Origin: UBA1426 sp050953365
GTDB taxonomy: Bacteria > Bacillota > Clostridia > Peptostreptococcales > Anaerovoracaceae
Assembly (NCBI GenBank): GCA_050953365.1
Contig: JBMNMN010000021.1
Coordinates: 1 to 15,607, forward strand
Direction: 5' to 3'
Length of the DNA stretch: 15,607 nt
The first letter of the stretch is position 1. The number at the start of each line of letters is the position of its first letter. Under the pieces are notes generated by a model. It searched no databases. It saw only the letters and a list, made by a program, of their open reading frames with translations, and had not been told where the DNA came from. The position numbers and the translations under genes are program-made. Below are positions 7,509 to 14,523 of the stretch, in pieces.

Positions 7509-7751
7509 TTATAAATTTTGAATTTCTTTGATGCAATCCGCGCATACATTCTTATCGTGGATGCGTTTGACGCTTTTCGCGTTTCCGCAGAAAACGCAAG
7601 CAGGTTCATACTTCTTCAAGAGGATATAGTCACCGTCAACATAAATCTCGATGGGGTCTTTGATTTCGATGTCGAGAGTCCTTCTAAGCTCAATGGGAAG
7701 TACAATCCTACCCAATTCGTCAACTTTTCTTACGATACCTGTTGCTTTCAT
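7509..7751 (-). CDS. abrB: AbrB-family transition-state regulator with C-terminal CxxC pairs
   Basis: 80 aa from the ATG at 7751; AAGGGGG lies about 12 bases upstream. A longer frame starts further out but lacks a ribosome site. Residues 1-48 are the AbrB/SpoVT DNA-binding swapped-hairpin domain: MKATGIVRKVDELGRIVLPI then ELRRTLDI, with Arg residues that contact DNA in Bacillus AbrB. Residues 51-73 carry C52-x2-C55 and C70-x2-C73, a small zinc-ribbon-like end common in clostridial members and absent from Bacillus AbrB. Known relatives are global repressors of post-exponential genes. Its exact targets here are unknown; neighbours include spore genes. It probably shares transcripts with the upstream membrane gene, and also has its own promoter candidate. 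Confidence 0.93.
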   Translation of the reverse strand: MKATGIVRKVDELGRIVLPIELRRTLDIEIKDPIEIYVDGDYILLKKYEPACVFCGNAKSVKRIHDKNVCADCIKEIQNL

Positions 7752-7814
7752 TCGCCCTACCCCCTTACTGCAAATCATTCAAGTCAATGTCTAATAACAA
7801 CTAAAGCACATATT

Positions 7815-7843
7815 ATCCTACCATAAATGAACATTTTAGTCAA
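7815..7843 (-). promoter_or_regulatory. possible abrB promoter
   Basis: On the minus strand TTGACT (7838-7843) and TAGGAT (7815-7820) are 17 bp apart. The -35 box overlaps the last codons of the upstream membrane-protein gene. The match is 5/6 and 4/6. Confidence 0.4.
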
Positions 7844-8165
7844 TCTTTTTATTATTCAATAAACCTATAAGAGATGTAATTGCTTTAAATAATGAAGTCA
7901 ATCCCCGGAAAAAACCTTCATTGCCTTTCAGAGCATCGGAAACCACAGAAACGGATTCGCTCATATCGTCAATCATCTTCTTCGCGCCCTCTGCTCCATC
8001 CGCGGCAGCCCCGGTTATTCTCGCCGTATCTTCAAGAATTCGGTTTAATGTTTTTGCGGCAGGAATTAAATTTTTGACTAAAAAGATGCAATAACATATC
8101 AGAATTATGAGAGCGATGGCAATAATGATAAGTCCTAAGTCCCCGAGAGTAATCGTAGCGTCCAC
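7836..8165 (-). CDS. small membrane-anchored helical protein (DUF948-like)
   Basis: 109 aa using the GTG at 8165, which sits 8 bases after GGAGG (8174-8178). The ATG two codons earlier (8171) is too close to that site. Residues about 9-31 form one transmembrane helix (LGLIIIAIALIILICYC). The rest is a long amphipathic helical region (VKNLIPAAKTLNRILEDTARIT, then a DGAEGAKKMIDDM segment), followed by a hydrophobic C-terminal helix near FFRGLTSLFKAITSLIGLL. This layout resembles DUF948/YtxG-type proteins: an N-terminal anchor plus heptad-like helix with no enzyme motif. The function is unknown. abrB lies 84 bases downstream on the same strand, and spmA is divergent. Confidence 0.75.
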   Translation of the reverse strand: MDATITLGDLGLIIIAIALIILICYCIFLVKNLIPAAKTLNRILEDTARITGAAADGAEGAKKMIDDMSESVSVVSDALKGNEGFFRGLTSLFKAITSLIGLLNNKKID

Positions 8166-8271
8166 CCGCATCACCTCCAATTTCATTATGATGTAGCAAA
8201 TGGAAATTTTCAACATGATTTTGCAAAGTATGCATATATTCTTTCATAGAAGAGAAAGGTAGATGGGCGCT

Positions 8272-8850
8272 ATGATGAATTATATTTGGGCGGGAATGCT
8301 CCTTGCCGGTATTATTGTTGCTGCGTATAGAGGAGTGTTGGGGGCGTTCAGCGAGGGGTTGATGACCAGTTGTACGGAGGGCGTTTTTTTTGTCATCGGA
8401 CTGGCGGGAATCATGGCAGTATGGTCCGGATTGATGAACATTGCCAGGGACTCCGGGCTCATCGACGCCTTTGCCAGGCTCGTCAGACCTATGATGAAAT
8501 ACTTGTTTCCAAAGGAGCGCAATCGGGAAACCATTGCCATGATGCTGATGAGCTTCAGCGCAAATATCTTTGGCGCGGGAAACAGCGCAACCGTGTTCGC
8601 CATTCAGAGCATGGTCATGCTGGATGAAGAAAATGGGCATAGCCCCATTGCCAGCGACACCATGTGCATGTTTATGGCTGTGAATATGTCCATGATTCAG
8701 ATCGTACCGGTGACTATCATCAAAATCAGAAATGATGCGGGTTCTGTAAATCCCGGAAGCATAATCATACCGTCTATACTGGTGGGACTCGTATCCATGG
8801 TTGTCTCTATAGCAATTTGCAAATACTATGAGAGGAAACGGCGAGAATGA
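8272..8850 (+). CDS. spmA: spore maturation protein A
   Basis: 192 aa from ATG 8272. An in-frame ATG at 8263 is only 2 bases from the AAAGGT ribosome site, so 8272 (spacing 11) is preferred. SpmA is a polytopic membrane protein with the nucleoside-recognition/Gate domain. In Bacillus spmA and spmB mutants make spores with a less dehydrated core. Visible signs are the N-terminal TM helix MNYIWAGMLLAGIIVAA, the FSEGLMTSCTEGVFFVIGLAGIMAVWSGL segment, NIFGAGNSATVFAIQSM (the conserved mid-protein motif), ASDTMCMFMAVNMSMIQIVP, and a C-terminal TM before a basic tail. It overlaps spmB by ATGA (8847-8850). The upstream region has a loose sigma-E-like -10 (CATATATT, 8233-8240) without a clear -35. Confidence 0.95.
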   Translation: MMNYIWAGMLLAGIIVAAYRGVLGAFSEGLMTSCTEGVFFVIGLAGIMAVWSGLMNIARDSGLIDAFARLVRPMMKYLFPKERNRETIAMMLMSFSANIFGAGNSATVFAIQSMVMLDEENGHSPIASDTMCMFMAVNMSMIQIVPVTIIKIRNDAGSVNPGSIIIPSILVGLVSMVVSIAICKYYERKRRE

Positions 8851-9383
8851 CAAATCTGTTGAGCGCTGCTTCTCTATGCTTTATTCCGGGAATGATTACG
8901 ATAATAATCGTCCATGGGTTGTGGAAGAAGGTGTCGGTTTATGACAGCTTCGTCGAAGGAGCGAAGACGGGGATTAAAACCGCTGCAGAAATCTTGCCTT
9001 TTATTATCGCCATTTTCATCGGAATAGAAGCTATGGTCAGTTCGGGAGCAATGGAATATCTGGAAGATCTTCTTGGTCCGGCGCTTGAAATACTGGGCAT
9101 ACCCAGAGAACTCACATCTTTGATTCTCTTGCGGCCCGTATCCGGCAGCGGATCGTTGGCATTGGTGGAACGAATGGTCACAACCTATGGGGCGGATAGT
9201 TTCCTGGGAAATGTGGCATCGGTCATGGCGGGAAGCTGCGAGACTGTTTTTTATGTGATCGCGGTATATTTTGGCGCCACGGCGGTAAAAAAAATACGCC
9301 ATTCTCTGCTGGCGGGCCTGGTGGGCTACGGAGCAGGGGTCATGGCGTCAGTATGGATCTATCGAATTTGGGAATGGAATTAA
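8847..9383 (+). CDS. spmB: spore maturation protein B
   Basis: 178 aa. It is the partner of SpmA and has the same Gate-type fold: a first TM segment at residues about 5-25, VSVYDSFVEGAKTGIKTAAEI, ILPFIIAIFIGIEAMVSSGA, then the family-typical LLRPVSGSGSLALVERM and GSCETVFYVIAVYFGA segments and a final TM helix. It is coupled to spmA by an ATGA overlap. Its TAA (9381-9383) overlaps the murA stop codon on the other strand, and no terminator hairpin lies between them, so rightward transcripts may run antisense into murA. Confidence 0.96.
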   Translation: MTNLLSAASLCFIPGMITIIIVHGLWKKVSVYDSFVEGAKTGIKTAAEILPFIIAIFIGIEAMVSSGAMEYLEDLLGPALEILGIPRELTSLILLRPVSGSGSLALVERMVTTYGADSFLGNVASVMAGSCETVFYVIAVYFGATAVKKIRHSLLAGLVGYGAGVMASVWIYRIWEWN

Positions 9384-10642
9384 TCATCCGCTTTAATGAG
9401 GTTGGCGCCTAGCTTGCGGAATTTTTCGGCGAAATTGGCGTAACCTCTTTCTAAATGATAAATTTCAGAGATTTCCGTGACGCCTTCGGCCATGAGTCCG
9501 GCGAGTACCATGGCAGCGCCTGCGCGTAAATCCGTACAGATGACTTGGGCGCCCTGCAGTACTTTATCTCCCTGAATAATGGCGCTTCTTCCTTCGGTTT
9601 TGATTTCAGCGCCCATACGGTTCAGCTCTCCCACATGCATATATCTGTTTTCAAAAACCGTTTCCACTACTACGCTTGGGCCTTTAACGGTTGTAAGAAA
9701 AGCCATAAATTGAGGCTGCATATCCGTAGGAAAGCCGGGATAAGGCATGGTTTTAATATCTGTGGAAACCAGAGGTTGCACATCGCCTCTGACCCGTATG
9801 CCTTCGTCGTTTTCTTCAATGGAAACACCGCATTCTATCAGCTTTGCGATAACGGGCTTTACGTGGTCCGGGACCACATTTTTGATTAATATGTCGCCTC
9901 TGGTAATGGCGGCAGCCACCATAAATGTACCCGTTTCAATTCGGTCGGGAATGACTGCGTGCCGGGTACCGTGAAGGGAGGGCACACCCTCGATGCGGAT
10001 GGTATCGGTGCCTGCGCCTTTCACTTTAGCGCCCATTTTATTCATGAAGTTTGCAAGATCTACAATTTCGGGCTCTTCTGCCGCATTCTCAATGACGGTG
10101 TGGCCTTCGGCAAGAACGGCAGCCATCATGATGTTTTCTGTAGCTCCCACGCTGGGAAAGTCCAGATAAACCTTTCCGCCTGTCAGCTTATCTGCCCGCG
10201 CTTCTACATATCCATGTCCCTGCTCGATCTCTGCGCCCAGAGCCTGGAACCCTTTGAGATGAAGATCAATGGGTCTGGCGCCGATAGCGCAACCTCCCGG
10301 TAACGCAATCTTTGCTTTACCGGTTTTGGCAAGCAGCGGACCCATAACCAATATGGATGCGCGCATTCGCTTTACTAATTCATAAGGAGCTTGTTCTTCT
10401 ATAATCCGATCGGTGCTGATAACAATACGACTGTTCTCATAATCCTCTGTTACATCGGAGCCGATGCTTCTGAGAAGCTTACACATAACGTCTACGTCGC
10501 GAAGTTTAGGAACCTCAAGGATCTCACATTCTCCTTCTGCAAGAAGAGCAGCAGCCATGATAGGAAGTACTGCGTTTTTCGATCCGCTAATTTCAACTTC
10601 GCCGCGCAACGGACCATTCTTTCGCACTATATATTTTGACAA
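9380..10642 (-). CDS. murA: UDP-N-acetylglucosamine 1-carboxyvinyltransferase
   Basis: 420 aa from the TTG at 10642, which sits 6 bases after GGAGG in CCGGAGGAAAAAC; an in-frame ATG at 10666 precedes this ribosome site and is unlikely. MurA transfers enolpyruvate from PEP to UDP-GlcNAc, the first committed peptidoglycan step, in the cytoplasm. Key residues are present: K22 and N23 in GSKNAVLP, the active-site C118 in PGGCAIGARPIDLH (the residue fosfomycin alkylates), and the C-terminal LRAGAAMVLAGLMAEG block. The length is normal. A strong promoter (10682-10709) drives it alone. The genome may hold a second paralogue, as is usual in Firmicutes, so calling this murAA or murAB is not possible. 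Confidence 0.97.
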   Translation of the reverse strand: MSKYIVRKNGPLRGEVEISGSKNAVLPIMAAALLAEGECEILEVPKLRDVDVMCKLLRSIGSDVTEDYENSRIVISTDRIIEEQAPYELVKRMRASILVMGPLLAKTGKAKIALPGGCAIGARPIDLHLKGFQALGAEIEQGHGYVEARADKLTGGKVYLDFPSVGATENIMMAAVLAEGHTVIENAAEEPEIVDLANFMNKMGAKVKGAGTDTIRIEGVPSLHGTRHAVIPDRIETGTFMVAAAITRGDILIKNVVPDHVKPVIAKLIECGVSIEENDEGIRVRGDVQPLVSTDIKTMPYPGFPTDMQPQFMAFLTTVKGPSVVVETVFENRYMHVGELNRMGAEIKTEGRSAIIQGDKVLQGAQVICTDLRAGAAMVLAGLMAEGVTEISEIYHLERGYANFAEKFRKLGANLIKADD

Positions 10643-10681
10643 GTTTTTCCTCCGGGATGAATTCACTTTTCTACAGAAAAC

Positions 10682-10709
10682 AGTATATCATCATTCTATG
10701 TTTTGTCAA
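10682..10709 (-). promoter_or_regulatory. murA promoter (sigma-A type)
   Basis: On the minus strand a perfect TTGACA (10704-10709) and TATACT (10682-10687) are separated by 16 bp. The start of transcription would fall about 30-35 bases before the murA TTG. Confidence 0.75.
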
Positions 10710-10722
10710 AGTAATATGAAAC

Positions 10723-10798
10723 TAAAAAAGGAAGAGGTATGTTTTTCCAAGCGATTATGCTAAAGGGGGACAAAACATAATATGATTTACCTCTTCCT
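10723..10798 (-). terminator. terminator-like hairpin upstream of the murA promoter
   Basis: AGGAAGAGGTA (10729-10739, plus strand) is perfectly complementary to TACCTCTTCCT (10788-10798). Inner arms ATGTTTT (10739-10745) and AAAACAT (10772-10778) extend the helix past a bulge. On the minus strand the helix is followed directly by TTTTTT, the layout of a Rho-independent terminator. No minus-strand gene is seen feeding into it, so it may end an antisense or small RNA, shield murA from read-through, or be a regulatory structure. Confidence 0.5.
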
Positions 10799-10829
10799 GT
10801 TTACATTAAAGTATCTCCAGAACGAATGG

Positions 10830-10862
10830 GAATATACATGGCACTATAAATCAAATACGAAT
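10830..10862 (+). promoter_or_regulatory. weak sigma-E-like promoter for spoIID
   Basis: GAATATA (10830-10836) resembles a sigma-E -35 and AATACGAA (10854-10861) partly matches the -10 CATACAAT, but the spacing is 2-3 bp longer than usual. It is listed because spoIID is sigma-E controlled in known spore formers. Confidence 0.22.
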
Positions 10863-10917
10863 GAAACGCAAATTCTCCTCATACATTAAATAAGATATGG
10901 GGACAAGGAGGCGCCGC

Positions 10918-11952
10918 ATGAGAAGAAGAGTACTTAAATGGAGGAGAAGAAGATTCAGGTTTAGAATGCAAGACAGGGAGCTGGCGCGTATATGTGGCGT
11001 TGCAATGGCCATAACATTTTTTTCCCTGGTCCTGCTGCCCATGTTTATCGTGGCGTTCTTCCATATGGACGATGAAGGATTCATCGGGAAAGCCAGGGAG
11101 AGCCAAACCGTTACTTTATATCGTCAGCAGGAAGGCCGGGTTGTAACCCTTGATCTTGAAGAATATGTGGCGGGGGTGGTGGCCGGAGAAATGCCCGCCT
11201 CTTTTGAACTGGAGGCTCTGAAAGCTCAGGCTGTTGCTGCGAGGACTTATGGCCTATCCAGGATCGTGCGGGCAGGCGAGACCGGGAACCCTGGGGACCA
11301 TCCCGGAGCTCCCCTTTGTGACAGCACTCATTGCCAGGTTTACCGCAGTGAAGAAGAATTGATGCATTTGAAAGGGAAAGACTGGATGGAAGACGGATGG
11401 AAAAAGGTTCGGAAGGCCTCCGAATCCACTGCCGGCGAGGTAATGTATTATCAAGGAACTTTGGTAGAGCAGCCTTTGTTTCACTCCGCCAGTGGAGGGA
11501 AAACGGAGAACTCGGAGGACGTTTTCGTATCCGCTCTGCCGTATCTGCGAAGCGTAGACAGTCGATTTGAAGGGGATGCGCCGTATCAAAATGAAAATAT
11601 ATCCGTATCTTTTGCAACTTTTGAGAAAAAAATTAAGGAGAAGTATGGCGCCGGCAATATCACTCCCGACACTATTAAAATTCTCAGTCGCAGCGACGGT
11701 GGCCGGGTGAAAGAAATACAGGTGGGGGATAAAGTCCTGTCAGGAAGGGATATTCGAGAGTTGTTTGGTCTCCGCTCGGCCAATTTCACTTTAGCGTTCA
11801 ACGGAAAAGAGGACATCGTATTTACAACTCGCGGATACGGCCACGGAGTCGGTATGAGTCAGTGGGGAGCTAATGGAATGGCAAAAGCCGGCTATTCCTA
11901 TGTGGAGATTTTGCAGCATTATTATCTCGGCGTTTCGATAGAATCGTTGTAA
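10918..11952 (+). CDS. spoIID: stage II sporulation protein D, septal peptidoglycan lytic transglycosylase
   Basis: 344 aa from ATG 10918, 6 bases after AAGGAGG (10905-10911). The ATG at 10897 lies before that site. The N-terminus is very basic (MRRRVLKWRRRR), followed by one TM helix at about 24-48; the catalytic domain lies outside the mother-cell membrane. In Bacillus SpoIID works with SpoIIM and SpoIIP to thin septal peptidoglycan during engulfment. The domain shows EEYVAGVVAGEMPASFELEA with the catalytic glutamate E91, LKAQAVAARTY, the zinc-site cysteines C134 and C139 in CDSTHC, FHSASGGKTENSEDVF, and GYGHGVGMSQWGANGMA near the end. Length and motifs match the family. Possible mother-cell promoter boxes are weak. 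Confidence 0.97.
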   Translation: MRRRVLKWRRRRFRFRMQDRELARICGVAMAITFFSLVLLPMFIVAFFHMDDEGFIGKARESQTVTLYRQQEGRVVTLDLEEYVAGVVAGEMPASFELEALKAQAVAARTYGLSRIVRAGETGNPGDHPGAPLCDSTHCQVYRSEEELMHLKGKDWMEDGWKKVRKASESTAGEVMYYQGTLVEQPLFHSASGGKTENSEDVFVSALPYLRSVDSRFEGDAPYQNENISVSFATFEKKIKEKYGAGNITPDTIKILSRSDGGRVKEIQVGDKVLSGRDIRELFGLRSANFTLAFNGKEDIVFTTRGYGHGVGMSQWGANGMAKAGYSYVEILQHYYLGVSIESL

Positions 11953-12023
11953 AAGCAAGATAAAATTCGTTCTATTACTCCGTTCGTTATCGGCAATCTT
12001 GAAAGTGCGAAGGAAGCGTAATT

Positions 12024-12104
12024 CTGAGCAAAATATGGAGTTATGTGTGGATCCAAAGCTGTAAAGCGGTCTTTTCTGTGCAAAATTTTAAGTTATGTGT
12101 GGAA
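12024..12104 (+). repeat. 27-bp imperfect direct repeat ending in GTTATGTGTGGA
   Basis: Copy 1 (about 12025-12051) and copy 2 (about 12077-12103) match at 23 of 27 bases. The last 12-13 bases of each are identical (AGTTATGTGTGGA). Both are complementary to the same arm 12127-12141; copy 1 pairs with it perfectly over 15 bases. Confidence 0.8.
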
Positions 12105-12149
12105 TCTCAAGATTATCGCTCCGATAATCCACACATAACTCGGTTTTTT
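12091..12149 (+). terminator. terminator downstream of spoIID
   Basis: AGTTATGTGTGG (12091-12102) pairs with CCACACATAACT (12129-12140). Inside it ATTATCG and CGATAAT form a second 7-bp stem with a CTC loop (12112-12128). CGG and six T (12144-12149) follow. A 9-base bulge separates the two stems on the 5' side. Confidence 0.8.
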
Positions 12150-12216
12150 GTTCATTTTTCTTGCTATTATTGACAACCCTGGCGTTAACTTTTGTGGGCA
12201 AGGGGTTTGGAGTTTA

Positions 12217-12225
12217 TGGTATAAT
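12217..12225 (+). promoter_or_regulatory. extended -10 promoter for uvrC
   Basis: TGGTATAAT is a TGn element joined to a perfect TATAAT (12220-12225); no good -35 is visible. The start of transcription would be near 12232, about 35 bases before the uvrC ATG. Confidence 0.6.
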
Positions 12226-12266
12226 TAAAATTGCCGGATATAATAATAACGAATAAGGGACAAGTC

Positions 12267-13793
12267 ATGTTCGATATTAAGGAAAATCTAAAAAATCTTC
12301 CGGACAAACCCGGAGTCTATTTGCACAAGGATAAAGACGGTGAAATTATTTATGTGGGCAAAGCCATATCTTTGAAGAACAGGGTAAGGCAATATTTCCA
12401 GTCCAAATCCGGTCTGGAGCCCAAAGCCCGGGCCATGGTGTCCCACATTGCAGAATTTGAATATATCGTTACAGAGACGGAGATGGAAGCCCTGCTTCTT
12501 GAGTCCTACCTGATTAAAAAATATATGCCGAAATACAACGTTCTTCTGCGGGATGACAAGAGCTTTCCGTACATCAAGGTGACTCTCGGAGAGCCTTGGC
12601 CGCGGCTGATCAAAACCAGAAGACGCATCAAAGACGGCAGCGTATATTTCGGGCCTTACACCGATGCGGCGGCAGTGGATCGGCTGATCGATCTGCTGTC
12701 TTCCATATACGGTTTGAAGCGTTGCAGCGCAAGCCGTTTTCCCGAGGGCTTCAGACCTTGCCTCAACTACCATTTGAAACAATGTCGCGGCATCTGCGCA
12801 GGAGAAGTGGATGCGGAAGAATACGGCAAATCCGTAGAGCAGGTAGTGGATTTTCTGTCGGGAAACACAGAAGGCGTTCTGGAATATTTGAATCGACAGA
12901 TGATTCGTGAGGCCGAGGCTTTAAACTACGAACGCGCGGCAGAATACAGAGATCACATTGCCGCGGTGAAGGCTATCCCGGATCAAAAAAAGCTGGATGA
13001 ATTCCTCTCGGATGTCAGGAGAAGTCGTGTGAAGGTAGTCCGCCGAAAAGCCGAGGAGATGGCCAGGCTGCAAGAGGAGAGGATAAATGCGCTTAACGAG
13101 GCCTGGGAAAAAGAGGGGTTTAGCGGAGTCCGCCTGATAGAGGCGTACGACATTTCCCATATCGCCGGAACGGATTCCGTAGGCGCAATGGTAGTTTTTG
13201 AAGACGGAAAACCCTCTCGAAAGAGTTATCGGCGCTTTCGCATCCGAACCGCTCCCGGAGGAGGAGATACGGACAGTCTTCAAGAGGTGCTGTATCGGAG
13301 GCTGAAGAGAGGATTGGACGGTTCGCCCGGTTTCCTGCCCATGCCGGACCTGCTGCTGATTGACGGAGGCATGAATCAGGTAAATGCAGCGAAGCAAGTG
13401 CTGATTGCACTGAAAATTCAAATTCCGGTAGCAGGTATGGTTAAGGATGAAAAACACAGAACTCGGGGATTGATAGTGGAGGGGGAAGAAAAACGCCTTA
13501 AGGATAACAGGATATTATTGCGATATATCTCTACAATACAAGAGGAAGTACATCGCTTTGCCGTCGAATATCATAGAGGGTTGCGGGCTAAAAAGCTGAA
13601 GAAATCCCTTTTGGATAATATCCCCGGCATAGGAGAGAAAAGAAAAGCCGCTCTCCTGAAGGAATTGGGAAGCATTGAGGCCATTGCAGCCGCAGATGTT
13701 GAGATATTAGCAGGAATCCCCGGGATGAATCGCGTCGCCGCGGAAAGTGTTAAAAAACATTTGAACAATTTGATTGTTAAAAACGAAGGTTGA
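12267..13793 (+). CDS. uvrC: excinuclease ABC subunit C, internally shortened
   Basis: 508 aa from ATG 12267, 6 bases after AAGGGA. UvrC makes the dual incisions of nucleotide excision repair with UvrA/UvrB. The N-terminal GIY-YIG nuclease is intact (PGVYL at 15-19, YVGKA at 29-33, R39, a Glu in TEMEALLLES). The four cysteines of the reported Fe-S site follow (KRC, RPC, KQC, GIC), then the UVR motif (about 205-240). The C-terminal RNase-H-like nuclease has its D/D/H set: EAYDISH, LLLIDGG, EVHRFA. Two helix-hairpin-helix motifs (NIPGIGEKR, AGIPGMNR) end it. Usual length is about 600 aa. The roughly 95 residues between the UVR motif and the RVKVV segment are missing, with the join near residue 250 (about 13015-13030), in frame. 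Confidence 0.95.
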   Translation: MFDIKENLKNLPDKPGVYLHKDKDGEIIYVGKAISLKNRVRQYFQSKSGLEPKARAMVSHIAEFEYIVTETEMEALLLESYLIKKYMPKYNVLLRDDKSFPYIKVTLGEPWPRLIKTRRRIKDGSVYFGPYTDAAAVDRLIDLLSSIYGLKRCSASRFPEGFRPCLNYHLKQCRGICAGEVDAEEYGKSVEQVVDFLSGNTEGVLEYLNRQMIREAEALNYERAAEYRDHIAAVKAIPDQKKLDEFLSDVRRSRVKVVRRKAEEMARLQEERINALNEAWEKEGFSGVRLIEAYDISHIAGTDSVGAMVVFEDGKPSRKSYRRFRIRTAPGGGDTDSLQEVLYRRLKRGLDGSPGFLPMPDLLLIDGGMNQVNAAKQVLIALKIQIPVAGMVKDEKHRTRGLIVEGEEKRLKDNRILLRYISTIQEEVHRFAVEYHRGLRAKKLKKSLLDNIPGIGEKRKAALLKELGSIEAIAAADVEILAGIPGMNRVAAESVKKHLNNLIVKNEG

Positions 13794-13802
13794 TGTTATA
13801 GT
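13774..13802 (+). promoter_or_regulatory. promoter for the DUF1292 gene
   Basis: TTGTTA (13774-13779) and TATAGT (13797-13802) are 17 bp apart, and TGT directly before the -10 makes it an extended -10 element. The -35 lies inside the last uvrC codons. An imperfect hairpin, GGGGTACC/GGAACCCC, lies in the leader at about 13815-13837. Confidence 0.6.
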
Positions 13803-13873
13803 AAGCTTATAACGGGGTACCTTAATATGGAACCCCAACTAATTCAGCTCATAATTTTTAGGAGGATATTCAT

Positions 13874-14206
13874 ATGACAGACAAAGAAAAAAAAGCCTCA
13901 AGCTGCTGCAGCGAGGGCTGTGATTGCGGACCCGATGAAGAAGTCGAAATTATGACTTTGGAATTTGACGACGGGCACGAAGTAGAATGTGAGGTCATGG
14001 GTGTATTCGATGTCGACGGCAAAGAGTACATTGCCTTATTTGCAACAGACGGTTCCGATGAAGTGTATCTCTATGGATACAGGGAACTGGATGATGAAGA
14101 GAACGATTGCGAGCTCATCGACATCGAAGACGATGAAGAGTACGAGAGAGTTTGTGCAGTGTTTGAAGAAATCACCGGATGCGAAAGGGAAGAGGAAGAA
14201 GAATAA
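13874..14206 (+). CDS. DUF1292 family protein (YrzB-like)
   Basis: 110 aa, very acidic. ATG 13874 follows a strong TTTAGGAGG at about 8 bases. The core EIMTLEFDDGHEVECEV, FDVDGKEYIALF and EVYLYGYRE is the beta-rich DUF1292 domain found across Firmicutes, of unknown function. The N-terminus carries a cysteine cluster, C11, C12, C16 and C18 (CCSEGCDC), which could bind metal. The C-terminus is a run of glutamates. It follows uvrC but has its own promoter and its own terminator, so it is probably monocistronic. Confidence 0.9.
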   Translation: MTDKEKKASSCCSEGCDCGPDEEVEIMTLEFDDGHEVECEVMGVFDVDGKEYIALFATDGSDEVYLYGYRELDDEENDCELIDIEDDEEYERVCAVFEEITGCEREEEEE

Positions 14207-14224
14207 TTCTTCGAAAAGAACAAA

Positions 14225-14255
14225 CAAAGCCCGCTCACAGGCGGGCTTTGCTTTT
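14225..14255 (+). terminator. Rho-independent terminator after the DUF1292 gene
   Basis: The perfect 10-bp stem CAAAGCCCGC (14225-14234) and GCGGGCTTTG (14241-14250) has a 6-base loop and is followed by CTTTT. Confidence 0.88.
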
Positions 14256-14292
14256 GGGCGGACAGGTGTCCGATTATCTATCTTATAAGCTC

Positions 14293-14466
14293 CTATTGGT
14301 TCAAAAAGGCGTTTTTTAGAAAGAGAATTGCCAGAAGGGCGCAAATGCCTGAATAGATTGCATTTCTTTTCTCGAAATTGCCTTGAAAAATGGGCAGAGC
14401 AGCTAATATTGTAAGCAACACAAAAAAGAGTCCAATGAGAAAGTATCGCTTTCTTTTCGAATTCAT
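14293..14466 (-). CDS. 57-aa two-TM membrane protein
   Basis: The ATG at 14466 follows AAGGAGG 11 bases upstream on the minus strand. A longer frame begins at 14520, but it would start within the repeat region and lacks a ribosome site. The sequence starts MNSKRKRYF (basic, cytoplasmic) and has one helix at about 9-26, a short loop FQGNFEKRNAI, a second helix at about 37-52 and a short tail. This is a membrane hairpin of unknown family. It lies convergent to the DUF1292 gene and divergent from the flavoprotein. Confidence 0.65.
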   Translation of the reverse strand: MNSKRKRYFLIGLFFVLLTILAALPIFQGNFEKRNAIYSGICALLAILFLKNAFLNQ

Positions 14467-14489
14467 AACCCTAGATTCCTCCTTACAAA

Positions 14490-14521
14490 TGTGAGCCCTG
14501 TCATTTGTGAGCTCTGTCATT
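14490..14521. repeat. two tandem 16-bp repeats, operator-like
   Basis: TGTGAGCCCTGTCATT (14490-14505) is followed directly by TGTGAGCTCTGTCATT (14506-14521), one mismatch in 16. They cover the expected start of transcription of the leftward membrane gene, just downstream of its -10. Confidence 0.85.
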
Positions 14522-14523
14522 TC

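Larger units (their letters stand above)
11953..12266. other. 314-bp spoIID-uvrC intergenic region
   Basis: It contains a 27-base imperfect direct repeat, a terminator sharing one of the copies, and an extended -10 promoter for uvrC (all listed separately). A TTGACA at 12170-12175 has no matching -10. The first 70 bases after spoIID hold no recognisable element. Confidence 0.6.

Noticed and set aside
8212..8240. sigma-E promoter for spmA
   Set aside because: CATATATT fits a -10 loosely but no acceptable -35 lies 13-15 bp upstream; mentioned only in the gene entry.
8032..8853. 273-aa minus-strand ORF opposite spmA
   Set aside because: It has a His/Ser-rich, unnatural composition and lies exactly antisense to spmA, which has clear family motifs. 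It is a shadow frame.
10739..10780. 13-codon ORF (MFFQAIMLKGDKT) as a leader peptide
   Set aside because: It lies inside the hairpin and far from spoIID. The purine-rich arm mimics a ribosome site, so there is no independent support.
12038..12141. DnaA-box-like TGTGGAT/ATCCACA sequences
   Set aside because: Only near matches to TTATCCACA, and they are explained by the terminator arms. There is no AT-rich unwinding region or dnaA/dnaN nearby.
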